Shown here in pieces: positions 6,661 through 15,066 of a stretch of DNA of 64,000 nt. Location: positions 1-64,000 of the forward strand of contig NZ_JAGIYZ010000018.1 of NCBI RefSeq assembly GCF_017813355.1, in the 5' to 3' direction. Position numbers and translations under genes: made by a program. The DNA is from Roseomonas nitratireducens. Its GTDB lineage: Bacteria; Pseudomonadota; Alphaproteobacteria; Acetobacterales; Acetobacteraceae. Under the pieces are notes generated by a model. The model did not search any database and was not told where the DNA came from. It worked only from the letters and a program-made list of their open reading frames with translations. The stretch's first letter is position 1; each line of letters starts with the position of its first letter.

Positions 6661-7839
6661 ATGAGCGCGACACTTGCCGAGGAAGCCTGGTCCCTTGCCT
6701 TCGGAACCATGTCCTTCGAGGACGGGCTGACGATGCGCGAAGACACCGCCTGGCGGCTGATGCCGGGCAACGATCCGGATCGTTTTTCCGACCTGCTCTC
6801 CATCGCCGACCTCGACGCCTTCCTGCGCACGGACGCCGCGCGCACGCCGCGCGTGTCGATGGCCGATGGCGGGCGCAAGGGCAGCGCGGCGGTGCCTGTC
6901 GACGAATACATCGAGGATGGCGGCGACCGCGTGGACCTGCCGCGCCTGCTCGCCCGGCACGATGCGGGGGCGAGCCTCGTCGTCTCGCAATTCCACGAGA
7001 TCCATCCGCCGCTCGCCCGGTTCTGCCGCGGGCTCGAGAAGGCCTTCCTGCACGGCGTGCAGGCGAACATCTACATGACGCCACCGGGCGCGCAGGGCTT
7101 CCGCGTGCATTTCGACACGCATGACGTGCTCGTGCTGCAGGTCTCCGGCCGCAAGGCGTGGCGGGTGTGGGACGCGATCCCCTTCCCGGCGCCGACGCGC
7201 CACACGCCCTGGGCCAACAACGCGACCGCCGAGGGCGAGCCGCATGAGCTGCTGATGGCGCCGGGCGACGTGCTGTACCTGCCGCGCGGCGTGATGCACG
7301 AGGCGATGGTGCAGGCGGGCGGCGAGCCTTCCCTGCACATCACCATCGGCCTGCTGGAACCCGGCCTCGGCGAGATGCTGCGCAACCTTCTGTCCGAGCT
7401 GGAGGCCGAGGAGCCCGCGCTGCGCGCCGCCATTCCCACCTGGCGCCTCGCGGATGCCGACGGCGTCGGCGCGGTCCAGCAGCTGCTCACCCAGGCGCTC
7501 GGCGCGCTGGCACGGCCCGGCATCGCCGACCGCATCGCGGTCGCGGCGCTCGACCGCGTCGCGCGCGACCGCATGTCGCTGCCCGGCCGCTCGCTGACGA
7601 CGCCGCCGCCGGCGCCGGACGACACGCTGCGGCTGTCGGAGACGATGCACCACACGCTGGTCCCCTTCGCCGAGGGCGGCGCCGCGCTGCGCTGGTACGG
7701 CGGGGCGGAGAAGCTCTCGCAGCAGGAATTCGACTGGCTGCTGGCGCTGGAGGAAGGCGCGACGCCGGCGGCGCTCGGCGATGGCGCGCTCGACTTCTGC
7801 CGCCGCCTTGCCCGCTACGGCCTGCTGGAACGCGCCTGA
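6661..7839 (+). CDS. JmjC (Cupin_4-like) 2-oxoglutarate-dependent oxygenase
   Basis: The protein has 392 residues; the ATG has GGAAGG six bases upstream. The double-stranded beta-helix core carries an iron-binding triad: His150 and Asp152 in FRVHFDTHD, and His213 in LPRGVMHEA after GDVLYLPRG. The C-terminal segment, from about residue 300 to LARYGLLERA, looks like the winged-helix tail of ribosomal-oxygenase proteins (YcfD/ROX type, about 370-400 residues). Those enzymes hydroxylate Arg or His side chains of ribosomal proteins. Whether this one does so, or acts on another substrate, is not visible. It is coupled to a PLP enzyme gene that starts two bases after its stop. It lies downstream of the three repeat-protein genes in the same direction. 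Confidence 0.85.
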   Translation: MSATLAEEAWSLAFGTMSFEDGLTMREDTAWRLMPGNDPDRFSDLLSIADLDAFLRTDAARTPRVSMADGGRKGSAAVPVDEYIEDGGDRVDLPRLLARHDAGASLVVSQFHEIHPPLARFCRGLEKAFLHGVQANIYMTPPGAQGFRVHFDTHDVLVLQVSGRKAWRVWDAIPFPAPTRHTPWANNATAEGEPHELLMAPGDVLYLPRGVMHEAMVQAGGEPSLHITIGLLEPGLGEMLRNLLSELEAEEPALRAAIPTWRLADADGVGAVQQLLTQALGALARPGIADRIAVAALDRVARDRMSLPGRSLTTPPPAPDDTLRLSETMHHTLVPFAEGGAALRWYGGAEKLSQQEFDWLLALEEGATPAALGDGALDFCRRLARYGLLERA

Positions 7840-7841
7840 CC

Positions 7842-9089
7842 ATGCGCGCGCTGCCCGCCCATGGACGCGACCGCGCCAGCCTGATGGCGGAGCTGGAGGC
7901 GGCCAAGGCGGGCGACGTCTCCTGGCTGGACGCGCGCATGGCCGTCTATTTCTACCATCTGGACGAGGAGGTGACGCGCGTCGCGCAGGACGCCTACCTC
8001 GCCTACTGGACCGAGAACGCGATGGGGACGCGCGCCTTCCCCAGCGTGAAGCGGCTGGAGGAGGAGGTGGTGGGCATGGGCCTCTCCCTTCTCCAGGCGC
8101 CGCGCGATGCGGCCGGCACCTTCACCTCCGGCGGGTCGGAAAGCATCTTCCTCGCTGTGAAGGCCGCGCGCGACCGGGCGCGGGAGGAGAAGGGGATCGC
8201 GCGCGGCAACATCGTGCTGCCGCGCAGCGCGCATCCCACCTTCGACCGCGCGGCGCATTACCTCGGGCTCGAGGTCCGGCGCGTTCCCGGGCGCCGGAAC
8301 GACCGCCGCGCGGATGTCGATGCGATGGCCGCGCGCGTGGACGCGGAGACGGTGCTGCTGGTGGGCAGCGCGCCCTGCTATCCCTTCGGCGTCTTCGACC
8401 CGATCGCCGACATCGCGGCGCTCGCCGCCGCGCGCGGCATCTGGATGCATGTCGATGCCTGCGTGGGCGGCTTCCTCGCGCCCTTCGTGCGCAGGCTCGG
8501 CCGGCCGGTCCCGGAGTTCGACTTCGCCGTGCCGGGCGTGACGTCCATCTCGGCCGACCTGCACAAGCACGGCTACACGGCCAAGGGCGCGTCGCTGCTG
8601 CTGCTGCGCGACGCGGCGCTGCTGCGCCACCAGCATTTCTCGGCCGATGTGTGGGAACGCGGGCCCTACATGCAGCCGACGACGCAGGGCTCGCGCCCCG
8701 CCGGCGCGGTCGCCTCGGCCTGGGCGGTGATGAACTTCCTCGGCGAGGAAGGCTACATGCGCTGGGCCGGGCTGCTGATGGAGACGACCGACCGCTTCGC
8801 CGCCGGCATCGCCGCCATCCCGGGCCTCGCGGTGCTCGAGCCGCACGAGCTCTGCATCCTCGTCTACCGCGCGGAGGATCCGGCGCTCGACATCGGCGCG
8901 GTGGCCGAGGCGATGGGCCGGCGCGGCTGGCTCGTCGGGCGCCAGGCGGAACCGGACGGCGTGCACCTGCACCTCAATCCGCAGCACGCCGTGGCGGTCG
9001 ACGGCTATCTCGCGGACCTGCGGGAGAGCGTGGCGGAAGCCCGCGCGAGCGGCGCGACGGCAAGCACCCCGGCGGGGCGGACCTACTGA
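7842..9089 (+). CDS. PLP-dependent decarboxylase / sphingosine-phosphate-lyase-like protein
   Basis: The protein has 415 residues and belongs to fold-type I, group II decarboxylases. The phosphate-binding GTFTSGGSESIFLAVKAAR, the aspartate loop WMHVDACVGGF and the Schiff-base Lys in ISADLHKHGYTAKG (Lys242) are all present. The closest architecture I recognise is the bacterial sphingosine-1-phosphate-lyase/aspartate-decarboxylase-like group with the HKxGYxxKG motif. The actual substrate, an amino acid or an amino-phosphate, cannot be read from sequence. The start lies two bases after the JmjC gene, so the two are co-translated and probably act in one pathway. It converges with a TetR gene 4 bp away. 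Confidence 0.85.
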   Translation: MRALPAHGRDRASLMAELEAAKAGDVSWLDARMAVYFYHLDEEVTRVAQDAYLAYWTENAMGTRAFPSVKRLEEEVVGMGLSLLQAPRDAAGTFTSGGSESIFLAVKAARDRAREEKGIARGNIVLPRSAHPTFDRAAHYLGLEVRRVPGRRNDRRADVDAMAARVDAETVLLVGSAPCYPFGVFDPIADIAALAAARGIWMHVDACVGGFLAPFVRRLGRPVPEFDFAVPGVTSISADLHKHGYTAKGASLLLLRDAALLRHQHFSADVWERGPYMQPTTQGSRPAGAVASAWAVMNFLGEEGYMRWAGLLMETTDRFAAGIAAIPGLAVLEPHELCILVYRAEDPALDIGAVAEAMGRRGWLVGRQAEPDGVHLHLNPQHAVAVDGYLADLRESVAEARASGATASTPAGRTY

Positions 9090-9093
9090 CCCG

Positions 9094-9726
9094 TCACGGC
9101 CGGAGGTAGCCCAGCACCACCTCCACCACGTGCCGCTCCCGCGCCTCGAGCGCGGCCTCCGTGCCGAGATCGGCGCCGAAGATGGTGGACAGCGTGTGCC
9201 GGTTCGCCACCCAGAAATGGCCCAGGCCGAGCATCGTCACATAGAGCTGGAGCGGATCGACGTCGCGGCGGAACACCCGCGCCTCCGCCCCGCGGCGCAG
9301 CGTCTCCCGCAGCTCGTCCACCAGCGGGGAATAGAGCGCGGGCACCGCGCTGCTGCGCTGGAGGTAGGCCGCGCGGTGGATGTTCTCCTGGTTCAGCAGG
9401 GCGACGAATTCCGGATGCGCCGCCGTGTAGCGCAGGTTGAAGCGCACCAGCCGCGCCATCGCCTCGGCCGGCGGCAGGTCGTGCACCTCGAGCGCCCGTT
9501 CCTCGGCGCGCTTGGCGGCATAGGCGCGTTCCAGCACCGTCAGCCACAGCTCCTCCTTCGAGCCGAAATGCGCGTAGAGCATCCGCTTGTTGGCGCCGGA
9601 ACGCGCCGCGATCTCATCCACCCGCGCGCCCGCCAGGCCGTTCAGCGCGAATTCCGCGAGCGCCGCATCGAGGATGCGCTGGCGCGTCGCCGCGGCGCGG
9701 GGGGAAAGCGGGCGGGTCTGCTCCAT
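9094..9726 (-). CDS. TetR/AcrR family transcriptional regulator
   Basis: The protein has 210 residues. The N-terminal helix-turn-helix domain covers about 15-62 (RQRILDAALAEFALNGLAG, then VDEIAARSGANKRMLYAHFGSKEEL). The C-terminal ligand domain has AAHPEFVALLNQENIHRAAYL, characteristic of the TetR_C subfamily often annotated near dehydrogenase or degradation genes. Its ATG overlaps the stop of the NAD-dependent epimerase gene by ATGA, so both are made from one message. It probably controls that operon or the neighbouring convergent JmjC/decarboxylase operon. The effector is unknown. Confidence 0.92.
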   Translation of the reverse strand: MEQTRPLSPRAAATRQRILDAALAEFALNGLAGARVDEIAARSGANKRMLYAHFGSKEELWLTVLERAYAAKRAEERALEVHDLPPAEAMARLVRFNLRYTAAHPEFVALLNQENIHRAAYLQRSSAVPALYSPLVDELRETLRRGAEARVFRRDVDPLQLYVTMLGLGHFWVANRHTLSTIFGADLGTEAALEARERHVVEVVLGYLRP

Positions 9727-10751
9727 CAGAACTTTCCGTCCCGCACCTCGAACTTGGTGGCCTTGCCCAGGCTGCGGCCGCCGCGCGCCACCCAGCCCGC
9801 CACCCAGTCGACCATCCGCGCCAGCGGCACCGTCGGGTAGCCGAATTCGGCGAAGGCGCGCGCGGCGTTGGACAGCAGCGCGTCCGGCGCCTCGGCACCC
9901 GTCAGCTCCGGCGCGCGGCCGAATCGCGCGCCGAATTCGCGCGCCAGCCAGCGGATCGAGACCGTCTCAGGCCCCGTCACGTTCAGGATGGGGCAGGTCG
10001 CATCCGCCCGCGCCAGCGCGCGCAGCGTCCAGGCATTCGCGTCGCCCTGCCAGATGACGTTGGCATGGCCCATGGAGAGCGGTACCGGCGTGCCGGCGGC
10101 CACCTTCGCCGCGACGTCGTGCAGCACGCCGTATCGCAGGTCGATCGCGTAGTTCAGCCGGATGCCGAAGCAGCGCGTCCCGCGCGATGCCGCGGCATGC
10201 TGGAAGGCCCGTTCCCGCCCGAGGCAGGAGGCCGCGTAGTCGCCGATGGGCGAGGGCGCCGTATCGTCGGTGGCGCCACCCGATCCGACCGGCACCAGCG
10301 GCAGCACGTTGCCGGTCGAGAAGAACACGATGCGGGACGCGGCCCAGCGTTCCGCCACCATCGCCGGCAGCAGCACGTTCATCGCCCAGGTGAGCGGCTC
10401 GTTCCCCCTGCTGCCGAACTTGCGCGCCGCCATGAACACCACGTTCGGCGCATCGGGCAGGGCGGCGAGCGCGGCGCGGTCGGTCAGGTCCGCCGCCAGC
10501 GTCTCGATGCCCCAGGATTCCATCCGCGCGCGGAGCCCTTCCTCGGTCCAGCGCGCCACGGCGATGACGCGACGCGTCGGATCGGCGCGCCTGGCCTGGC
10601 GGCAGAGCGTGGGCCCCATCTTGCCCGCGGCGCCGAGCACCAGGATGTCCCCCGGCGCGCGCGCGAGGTCGGCCACCAGCGCCGGGTCGGGGCGCGAGAG
10701 CACCTCCTCGAGCGCGGTCTCGTCCTCGATCGTCGCGGGCCATTCGGTCAC
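9726..10751 (-). CDS. NAD-dependent epimerase/dehydratase-like protein
   Basis: The protein has 341 residues. A Rossmann motif DILVLGAAGKMGPTLCRQA occupies about residues 35-53. FMAARKFGSRGNEPLTWAMNVLLP and SRIVFFSTGNVLPL follow the extended-SDR layout. The catalytic region reads GDYAASCLGRERAF: the Tyr is present, but the Lys four residues later is not in the usual YxxxK spacing, an odd point shared by some atypical extended SDRs. About 33 residues precede the Rossmann domain. It is first in a two-gene operon with the overlapping TetR regulator. Substrate unknown, probably a sugar or small carbonyl compound. Confidence 0.8.
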   Translation of the reverse strand: MTEWPATIEDETALEEVLSRPDPALVADLARAPGDILVLGAAGKMGPTLCRQARRADPTRRVIAVARWTEEGLRARMESWGIETLAADLTDRAALAALPDAPNVVFMAARKFGSRGNEPLTWAMNVLLPAMVAERWAASRIVFFSTGNVLPLVPVGSGGATDDTAPSPIGDYAASCLGRERAFQHAAASRGTRCFGIRLNYAIDLRYGVLHDVAAKVAAGTPVPLSMGHANVIWQGDANAWTLRALARADATCPILNVTGPETVSIRWLAREFGARFGRAPELTGAEAPDALLSNAARAFAEFGYPTVPLARMVDWVAGWVARGGRSLGKATKFEVRDGKF

Positions 10752-10807
10752 GGCGGGTCCTCCCGCGCGAAACTTGCGCGGGGCGCGGCGGCCTGTCCAT
10801 GCCGCGG

Positions 10808-12124
10808 CTATTCGCCGACCGCGACCTCCACCGGGCGCGGGAGCAGCAGGAAGACCTCCGCCTCGTCGCGCATGCGGCCGGCGCGGTCGCCCGCTTCCGG
10901 CCCCCAGCCCCAGAAGAAGTCGGTGCGCGCGGGGCCGCGGATCGCGCCACCCGTATCCTGCGCGACGACGAGCCGTCCGGCCGGCGGCGCGTCCCGCCGC
11001 GCCATCGGGTCGCGCACCGTGACGAACATCGGCAGGCCGAGCGGAATGAAGGCGCGGTCCACCGCGACGCTGCGCTGCGGGGTCAGCGGCACGCCCATGG
11101 CGCCGATCGGGCCCTGGTCGGGCGTCAGCCCCTCGACCCTGCGAAAGAAGATGTAGGAGGGATTGCCCCGCAGCAGTTCCGTCGCGCGGTCATGCCCCGC
11201 ATTCGAGAGCCAGGCGCGCAGCGCCTGCATCGACATCTGGTCGCGGCCGATCTCGCCCCGGTCGATCAGCAGCCGCCCGATCGAGACATAGGGCCGGCCA
11301 TTCTGGCCGGCATAGCCGATGCGCAGCACCTCCCCATCCGGCATCACCACGCGGCCGGAGCCCTGGATATGGAGGAAGAAGGCATCCGCCGGATCGTCCA
11401 CCCAGACGAGCTCGAGCCCGCGCCCGGACAGCGCGCCGCCTTCGATCGTCGCGCGGTCGTGGAAGGGCTCGATGCGGCCATCGACCATCATGCCGTAGCG
11501 GCGGCGCAGCGGGTTGCCGTTGACGGGCTGTTCCAGCAGTTCCGGCGGGCGGGCGTGCAGCGGCGTGCGGAAGGTGTCGTCCGGCGCCGGGGCGCCGCGC
11601 AGGATCGGCTCGTAGTAGCCGGTCATGATGCCGGCGCCGGCGGCGAAGGGCTGGAAGCGGGCCTCGATGAATTCCCGCACCGCGAGGTGCTTGGCCGCGA
11701 TCCAGGCGGCGACGCGGCGGTCATGCGCGCGGCCCGTGCCGGGGCGCGGCGGCCGTGGCAGGCTGCGTTCCAGCGCGCGCAGCGCGACGCAGATCTCCTG
11801 CCAGGCCGCGGGGCTGCCGGCGCGCAGCGCGGCTTCGCCCTGCCCGCCCAGCACCGCGTCCGGGCGCATCGGCCGCAGCGCGGCGCAGGAGGCGGCCAGG
11901 GTCGGCAGGATCTCGGCATGCCCGTCGGATGCCCAGCCGGGCAGGTCGTCGAAGGCGACGGGGCGAAGCGGCGGAGGGGCGGGCGGACCGGCTTCCTCGG
12001 GCCTGGCTTCAGGCTCGGGCGAGGGGCCGCCATGCTGGGCCCAGGCGCCGGTCGCAAAGGCGCCGAGGACCAGCGCCAAAGCGATGGTCCGGGCGATGCG
12101 GCCGGGATGGCGCGGCAGGTCCAT
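10808..12124 (-). CDS. mltA: Membrane-bound lytic murein transglycosylase A
   Basis: The protein has 438 residues with an N-terminal signal peptide ending at GAWAQ. The MltA domain includes FQPFAAGAGIMTGYYEPIL, FFLHIQGSGRVVMPDG and YVSIGRLLIDRGEI. The C-terminal 3D domain has VVAQDTGGAIRGPARTDFFWG, whose Asp is the catalytic residue of the family. The enzyme cleaves peptidoglycan glycan strands to 1,6-anhydro products in the periplasm. There is no lipobox, so unlike E. coli MltA it may be soluble. It follows the Tim44-like gene on the same strand by 81 bp, a standard alphaproteobacterial arrangement. Confidence 0.95.
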   Translation of the reverse strand: MDLPRHPGRIARTIALALVLGAFATGAWAQHGGPSPEPEARPEEAGPPAPPPLRPVAFDDLPGWASDGHAEILPTLAASCAALRPMRPDAVLGGQGEAALRAGSPAAWQEICVALRALERSLPRPPRPGTGRAHDRRVAAWIAAKHLAVREFIEARFQPFAAGAGIMTGYYEPILRGAPAPDDTFRTPLHARPPELLEQPVNGNPLRRRYGMMVDGRIEPFHDRATIEGGALSGRGLELVWVDDPADAFFLHIQGSGRVVMPDGEVLRIGYAGQNGRPYVSIGRLLIDRGEIGRDQMSMQALRAWLSNAGHDRATELLRGNPSYIFFRRVEGLTPDQGPIGAMGVPLTPQRSVAVDRAFIPLGLPMFVTVRDPMARRDAPPAGRLVVAQDTGGAIRGPARTDFFWGWGPEAGDRAGRMRDEAEVFLLLPRPVEVAVGE

Positions 12125-12205
12125 GGGCGGAGCATACCCCGGCCCTGCCGGCGCCGCGACTCTCCGGGGGCAAGTGGGAGGGCCGCGGACGCCCCGGCCC
12201 GGGGC

Positions 12206-12865
12206 TCAGGCGGGCCGGGTTCCCACCAGCTTCCAGGTGGGATCGGAGACCGCAAGATCGCGCTGGAATGTCCAGAGGTCCGTGATCTCGGTCACGGCCT
12301 CTGCGCCCGAGAGGATCGAGCCGTCCCGGCCCGTGGTCAGGCTGATCTGGTCGGACACGATGCGGACGGTGATCTCGGCGAGCGTCCCGCGCAGGTCGGC
12401 GGCCTCGATGCCCATGTCGTGGACGGCGCGGATTTCGGTGCGCTGCGTCTCGCCTTCCTGCTCCCGGCGGGCGATCTCGCCCTCGAAGCCGGCATAGGCG
12501 TCGTCGGACAGCAGGTTGCGCAGGGTGATGCGGTCGCCGGCGGCGAAGGCCTCGACGATCATGCGGAAGGCACCCTCGGCGCCGCCGAGGAAGGCGGCCG
12601 GGTCGAAGCCGGCATCGACGCCGCGGATGCGCATCAACGCCTGCCCGACGGGGGAGCGTGGATCAGGCACGCCGCGCCGCGCGGGGCCGGGCGGGGCGAC
12701 GGGCACGGCCTCGGGCGCCACGGGCGCCTGGCCGGCGCCGGGCGCGGTTTCGCCGGGCTGGCGCTCGAAGCCGGTGCGCCGGCCGAGCACGCTGCGCAGG
12801 CGCAGCACCAGGAAGGCCGCCACCATCGCGAAAAGGATCAGGTCGATCGGCAGGCCGCCCGTCAT
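12206..12865 (-). CDS. Tim44/TimA-like domain protein
   Basis: The protein has 219 residues. I chose the ATG at 12865 because AAGGAG lies seven bases upstream; a start eight codons earlier has no such site. There is one membrane anchor near the N-terminus (IDLILFAMVAAFLVLRL), a Pro/Ala linker, then the Tim44-like fold from about residue 90 (FRMIVEAFAAGDRITLRNLL to LWTFQRDLAVSDPTWKLVGT). Mitochondrial Tim44 tethers Hsp70 at the inner-membrane translocase; the role of bacterial TimA proteins is less clear. It is divergent from the histidine phosphatase gene and upstream of mltA. Confidence 0.88.
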   Translation of the reverse strand: MTGGLPIDLILFAMVAAFLVLRLRSVLGRRTGFERQPGETAPGAGQAPVAPEAVPVAPPGPARRGVPDPRSPVGQALMRIRGVDAGFDPAAFLGGAEGAFRMIVEAFAAGDRITLRNLLSDDAYAGFEGEIARREQEGETQRTEIRAVHDMGIEAADLRGTLAEITVRIVSDQISLTTGRDGSILSGAEAVTEITDLWTFQRDLAVSDPTWKLVGTRPA

Positions 12866-12990
12866 GTTGCTCTCCTTGTAATCTCTCACTTAGGGCGGGC
12901 ATGGCGCCGCCGCAACATGCGCGGCGCCCGGTTGCGGCGATGCCGCGCCCCGGCTACGCCCGCTGGGTCCGCCATCCGGGAAGTCGCCGC

Positions 12991-13548
12991 ATGATCCTGC
13001 TCCGCCACGGCCAGAGCGAGTTCAACCTGCTCTTTACCCAGACGCGGAAGGACCCCGGCATCGTCGACCCGGTGCTGACCCCGCTGGGCCACAGCCAGGC
13101 CGAGGCGGCGGCCGAGGCGCTGGCGGGGGAGAAAATCTGCCGCATCCTCGTCTCCCCCTACCGCCGCGCGATCCAGACGGCCCGGCCGGTGGCGCGACGG
13201 CTGGGGCTGCCGCTGATCGTCACGCCGCTGGTGCGGGAACGCTACGCCTTCACCTGCGACATCGGCAGCCCGGCGACCGAGCTGCGGATGGCCTTCCCCG
13301 ACCTCGCGCTCGACGGGCTGGATGAGGTGTGGTGGCCGGCCGAGGAGGAGCCCGCGACGCAGGTCGAGGACCGCGCGGCGCTGTTCCGCGCCGAGATGGC
13401 CGCGCTCGACGACTGGGCGCACACGCTGGTCGTTTCGCATTGGGGGTTCATCATGGCCCTGACGGGTCAAAGCGTGATGAACGGGCAGATGCTGCGCGTC
13501 GATCCGACCGAGCCGGCGCCGCCGGAGGTGCCCTGGCGCCACCCGTAA
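12991..13548 (+). CDS. Histidine phosphatase family protein (phosphoglycerate-mutase fold)
   Basis: The protein has 185 residues from MILLRHGQSEFN. The RHG box holds the phospho-accepting His; ILVSPYRRAIQTARPVA gives the conserved Arg and TLVVSHWGFIM the second His. This start gives the usual N-terminus; an upstream in-frame ATG (12940) would add unrelated residues. Substrate unknown; the small size fits broad-specificity phosphatases. Its stop codon lies inside the loop of a 10-bp palindrome that probably acts as the terminator. Confidence 0.9.
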   Translation: MILLRHGQSEFNLLFTQTRKDPGIVDPVLTPLGHSQAEAAAEALAGEKICRILVSPYRRAIQTARPVARRLGLPLIVTPLVRERYAFTCDIGSPATELRMAFPDLALDGLDEVWWPAEEEPATQVEDRAALFRAEMAALDDWAHTLVVSHWGFIMALTGQSVMNGQMLRVDPTEPAPPEVPWRHP

Positions 13549-13561
13549 GGCGGCGCCAGGG
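13531..13561. terminator. Bidirectional hairpin between convergent genes
   Basis: CCCTGGCGCC (13531-13540) pairs with GGCGCCAGGG (13552-13561) across an 11-base loop that includes the TAA stop of the histidine phosphatase gene. The opposing gene ends at 13578. There is no T-run, so factor-independent termination is uncertain. Confidence 0.55.
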
Positions 13562-13577
13562 GGAAAGGGGGGCCGCG

Positions 13578-14978
13578 CTACCGCCCCGTGGTGATCCGCT
13601 CGACCAGCTGCTTCACGGTCGGCACGAACCCGTTCGAATAGAAGGGGTCGGAGCCGAACCGGTAGGCGTTGTGGCCGGCGAACATCAGGTTGCGCTCCAG
13701 CGCGCCGTCATGTGCGACGTCCTGCAGCGTCTTCTGGATGCAGAAGGACCGCGGGTCGGCCTTCTTGCCGGTGCTGAACTCGGGTTCGTTCTGCGACCAG
13801 TTGCTGAAGCGGCAGTGCGACAGGCAGCCCATGCAGTCGACCTGGTCCTTCACGATCTCCCGCGCCTTGTCGGGGGTCACGAAGATCAGCGTGTTGTCCG
13901 GCGTGCGCATCGCCTCGGTAAAGCCTTCGGCTTCCCAGTGGTTGATGCGGGCGAGGTCGTGCGGCGCGACGTAGACGGGCCGCTTGCGCGGGCCGACGCC
14001 GTATTCCGACAGGTGCTCGCCGATCGGCTCGCTGGTGTAGGCGACCTGGCGCTCGTTGCGGTCCTCGAGCTCCCGGAGGAACTCGTTGCGCACGGCGCTG
14101 CTGTAGAAGCCGGTGGGCGAGAAGGGCTGCAGCGACACGTCGCCCGCCTTCAGCGTCAGCAGCCGCTGCTTCCAGGCGTCCGAGATCGGGCTTTCCTTCG
14201 TCACCAGCGGGCGGGTGCCGAACTGGAAGGCGATGGGGCCGAGCTCGGGATTGTCGATCCAGTGCTCCCATTCCTCCAGCCACCAGACGCCGCCCGCCAT
14301 GATGATGGGGGTGTCGTCCAGGCCGAATTCGCGCATCTGCTGGCGCAGCTTCAGCACGCGGGGGTAGGGGTCCTCCGGCCGCTTCGGGTCCTCGGAGTTC
14401 GACAGCCCGTTATGGCCGCCGGCCAGCCACGGGTCCTCGTAGACCACGCCGCCGAGCCATTCGCGCGTCTTGTGGTAGGCGCGCTTCCACAGCGCGCTGA
14501 AGGCGCGGCCCGAGGAGACGATCGGGTAGTAGTGGATGCCGAAGTCGCGCGCGACGTCGGCCAGGCGATAGGGCATGCCGGCGCCGCAGGTGACGCCGTG
14601 GATCAGGCCCCGCGCACCTTCCAGCATCCCGCGCGCGACGCGTTCCGCGCCGCCCATCTCCCACAGGATGTTGGCGTGGATGCGGCCCTTGCCGCCGGCC
14701 ATGTCCCAGGCGCGCTTCGCCTGCGTCACGGCGCCGTCGATCGCGTAGCGGACGAGTTCCTCGTGCCGCTCCCGCCGCGTCTTGCCGTGGTAGATCTGCG
14801 GGATGGGCCGCCCATCCGCATCGTAGGAATCCGCATTGACCGCGGAGAAGGTACCGACCCCGCCGGAGGCCGCCCAGGCCCCGCAGGATGCGCCGTTCGA
14901 AACGGACACGCCCTTGCCGCCTTCGACCAACGGCAGGACCTCGACCCCGCCCATGCGGATCGCGTTGATGGCCTTCAA
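13578..14978 (-). CDS. Nitronate monooxygenase-like FMN protein with C-terminal Cys cluster
   Basis: The protein has 466 residues, longer than typical nitronate monooxygenases (about 320-360). The TIM-barrel part shows GGKGVSVSNGASCGAWAASGG, HGVTCGAGMPYRLADVA, TPIIMAGGVWWLEE and the late IAFQFGTRPLVTKES; these match the 2-nitropropane-dioxygenase/enoyl-reductase-like FMN fold. Beyond about residue 380 is an extension with DCMGCLSHCRFSNW, a CxxCxxxC group that could bind a metal or iron-sulfur cluster, plus a further Cys in FCIQKTLQDVAH. I know this longer form from alphaproteobacteria, but its substrate is not established. It lies downstream of pnp on the same strand, separated by an 88-bp gap with a terminator-like hairpin. 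Confidence 0.82.
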   Translation of the reverse strand: MKAINAIRMGGVEVLPLVEGGKGVSVSNGASCGAWAASGGVGTFSAVNADSYDADGRPIPQIYHGKTRRERHEELVRYAIDGAVTQAKRAWDMAGGKGRIHANILWEMGGAERVARGMLEGARGLIHGVTCGAGMPYRLADVARDFGIHYYPIVSSGRAFSALWKRAYHKTREWLGGVVYEDPWLAGGHNGLSNSEDPKRPEDPYPRVLKLRQQMREFGLDDTPIIMAGGVWWLEEWEHWIDNPELGPIAFQFGTRPLVTKESPISDAWKQRLLTLKAGDVSLQPFSPTGFYSSAVRNEFLRELEDRNERQVAYTSEPIGEHLSEYGVGPRKRPVYVAPHDLARINHWEAEGFTEAMRTPDNTLIFVTPDKAREIVKDQVDCMGCLSHCRFSNWSQNEPEFSTGKKADPRSFCIQKTLQDVAHDGALERNLMFAGHNAYRFGSDPFYSNGFVPTVKQLVERITTGR

Positions 14979-15019
14979 GTTAGGGACGCTCCCCGGAGAA
15001 ACATGACGTGATTATGGCA

Positions 15020-15051
15020 CCGGCCGGGGCCGATCTAAAGACCCCGGCCGG
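15020..15051 (-). terminator. Hairpin downstream of pnp
   Basis: CCGGCCGGGG (15020-15029) and CCCCGGCCGG (15042-15051) pair perfectly around a 12-base loop. It lies 15 bp beyond the pnp stop and about 40 bp before the next gene on the same strand. It is not followed by a long T-run. Confidence 0.6.
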
Positions 15052-15066
15052 CACTTGGTTATTGGT

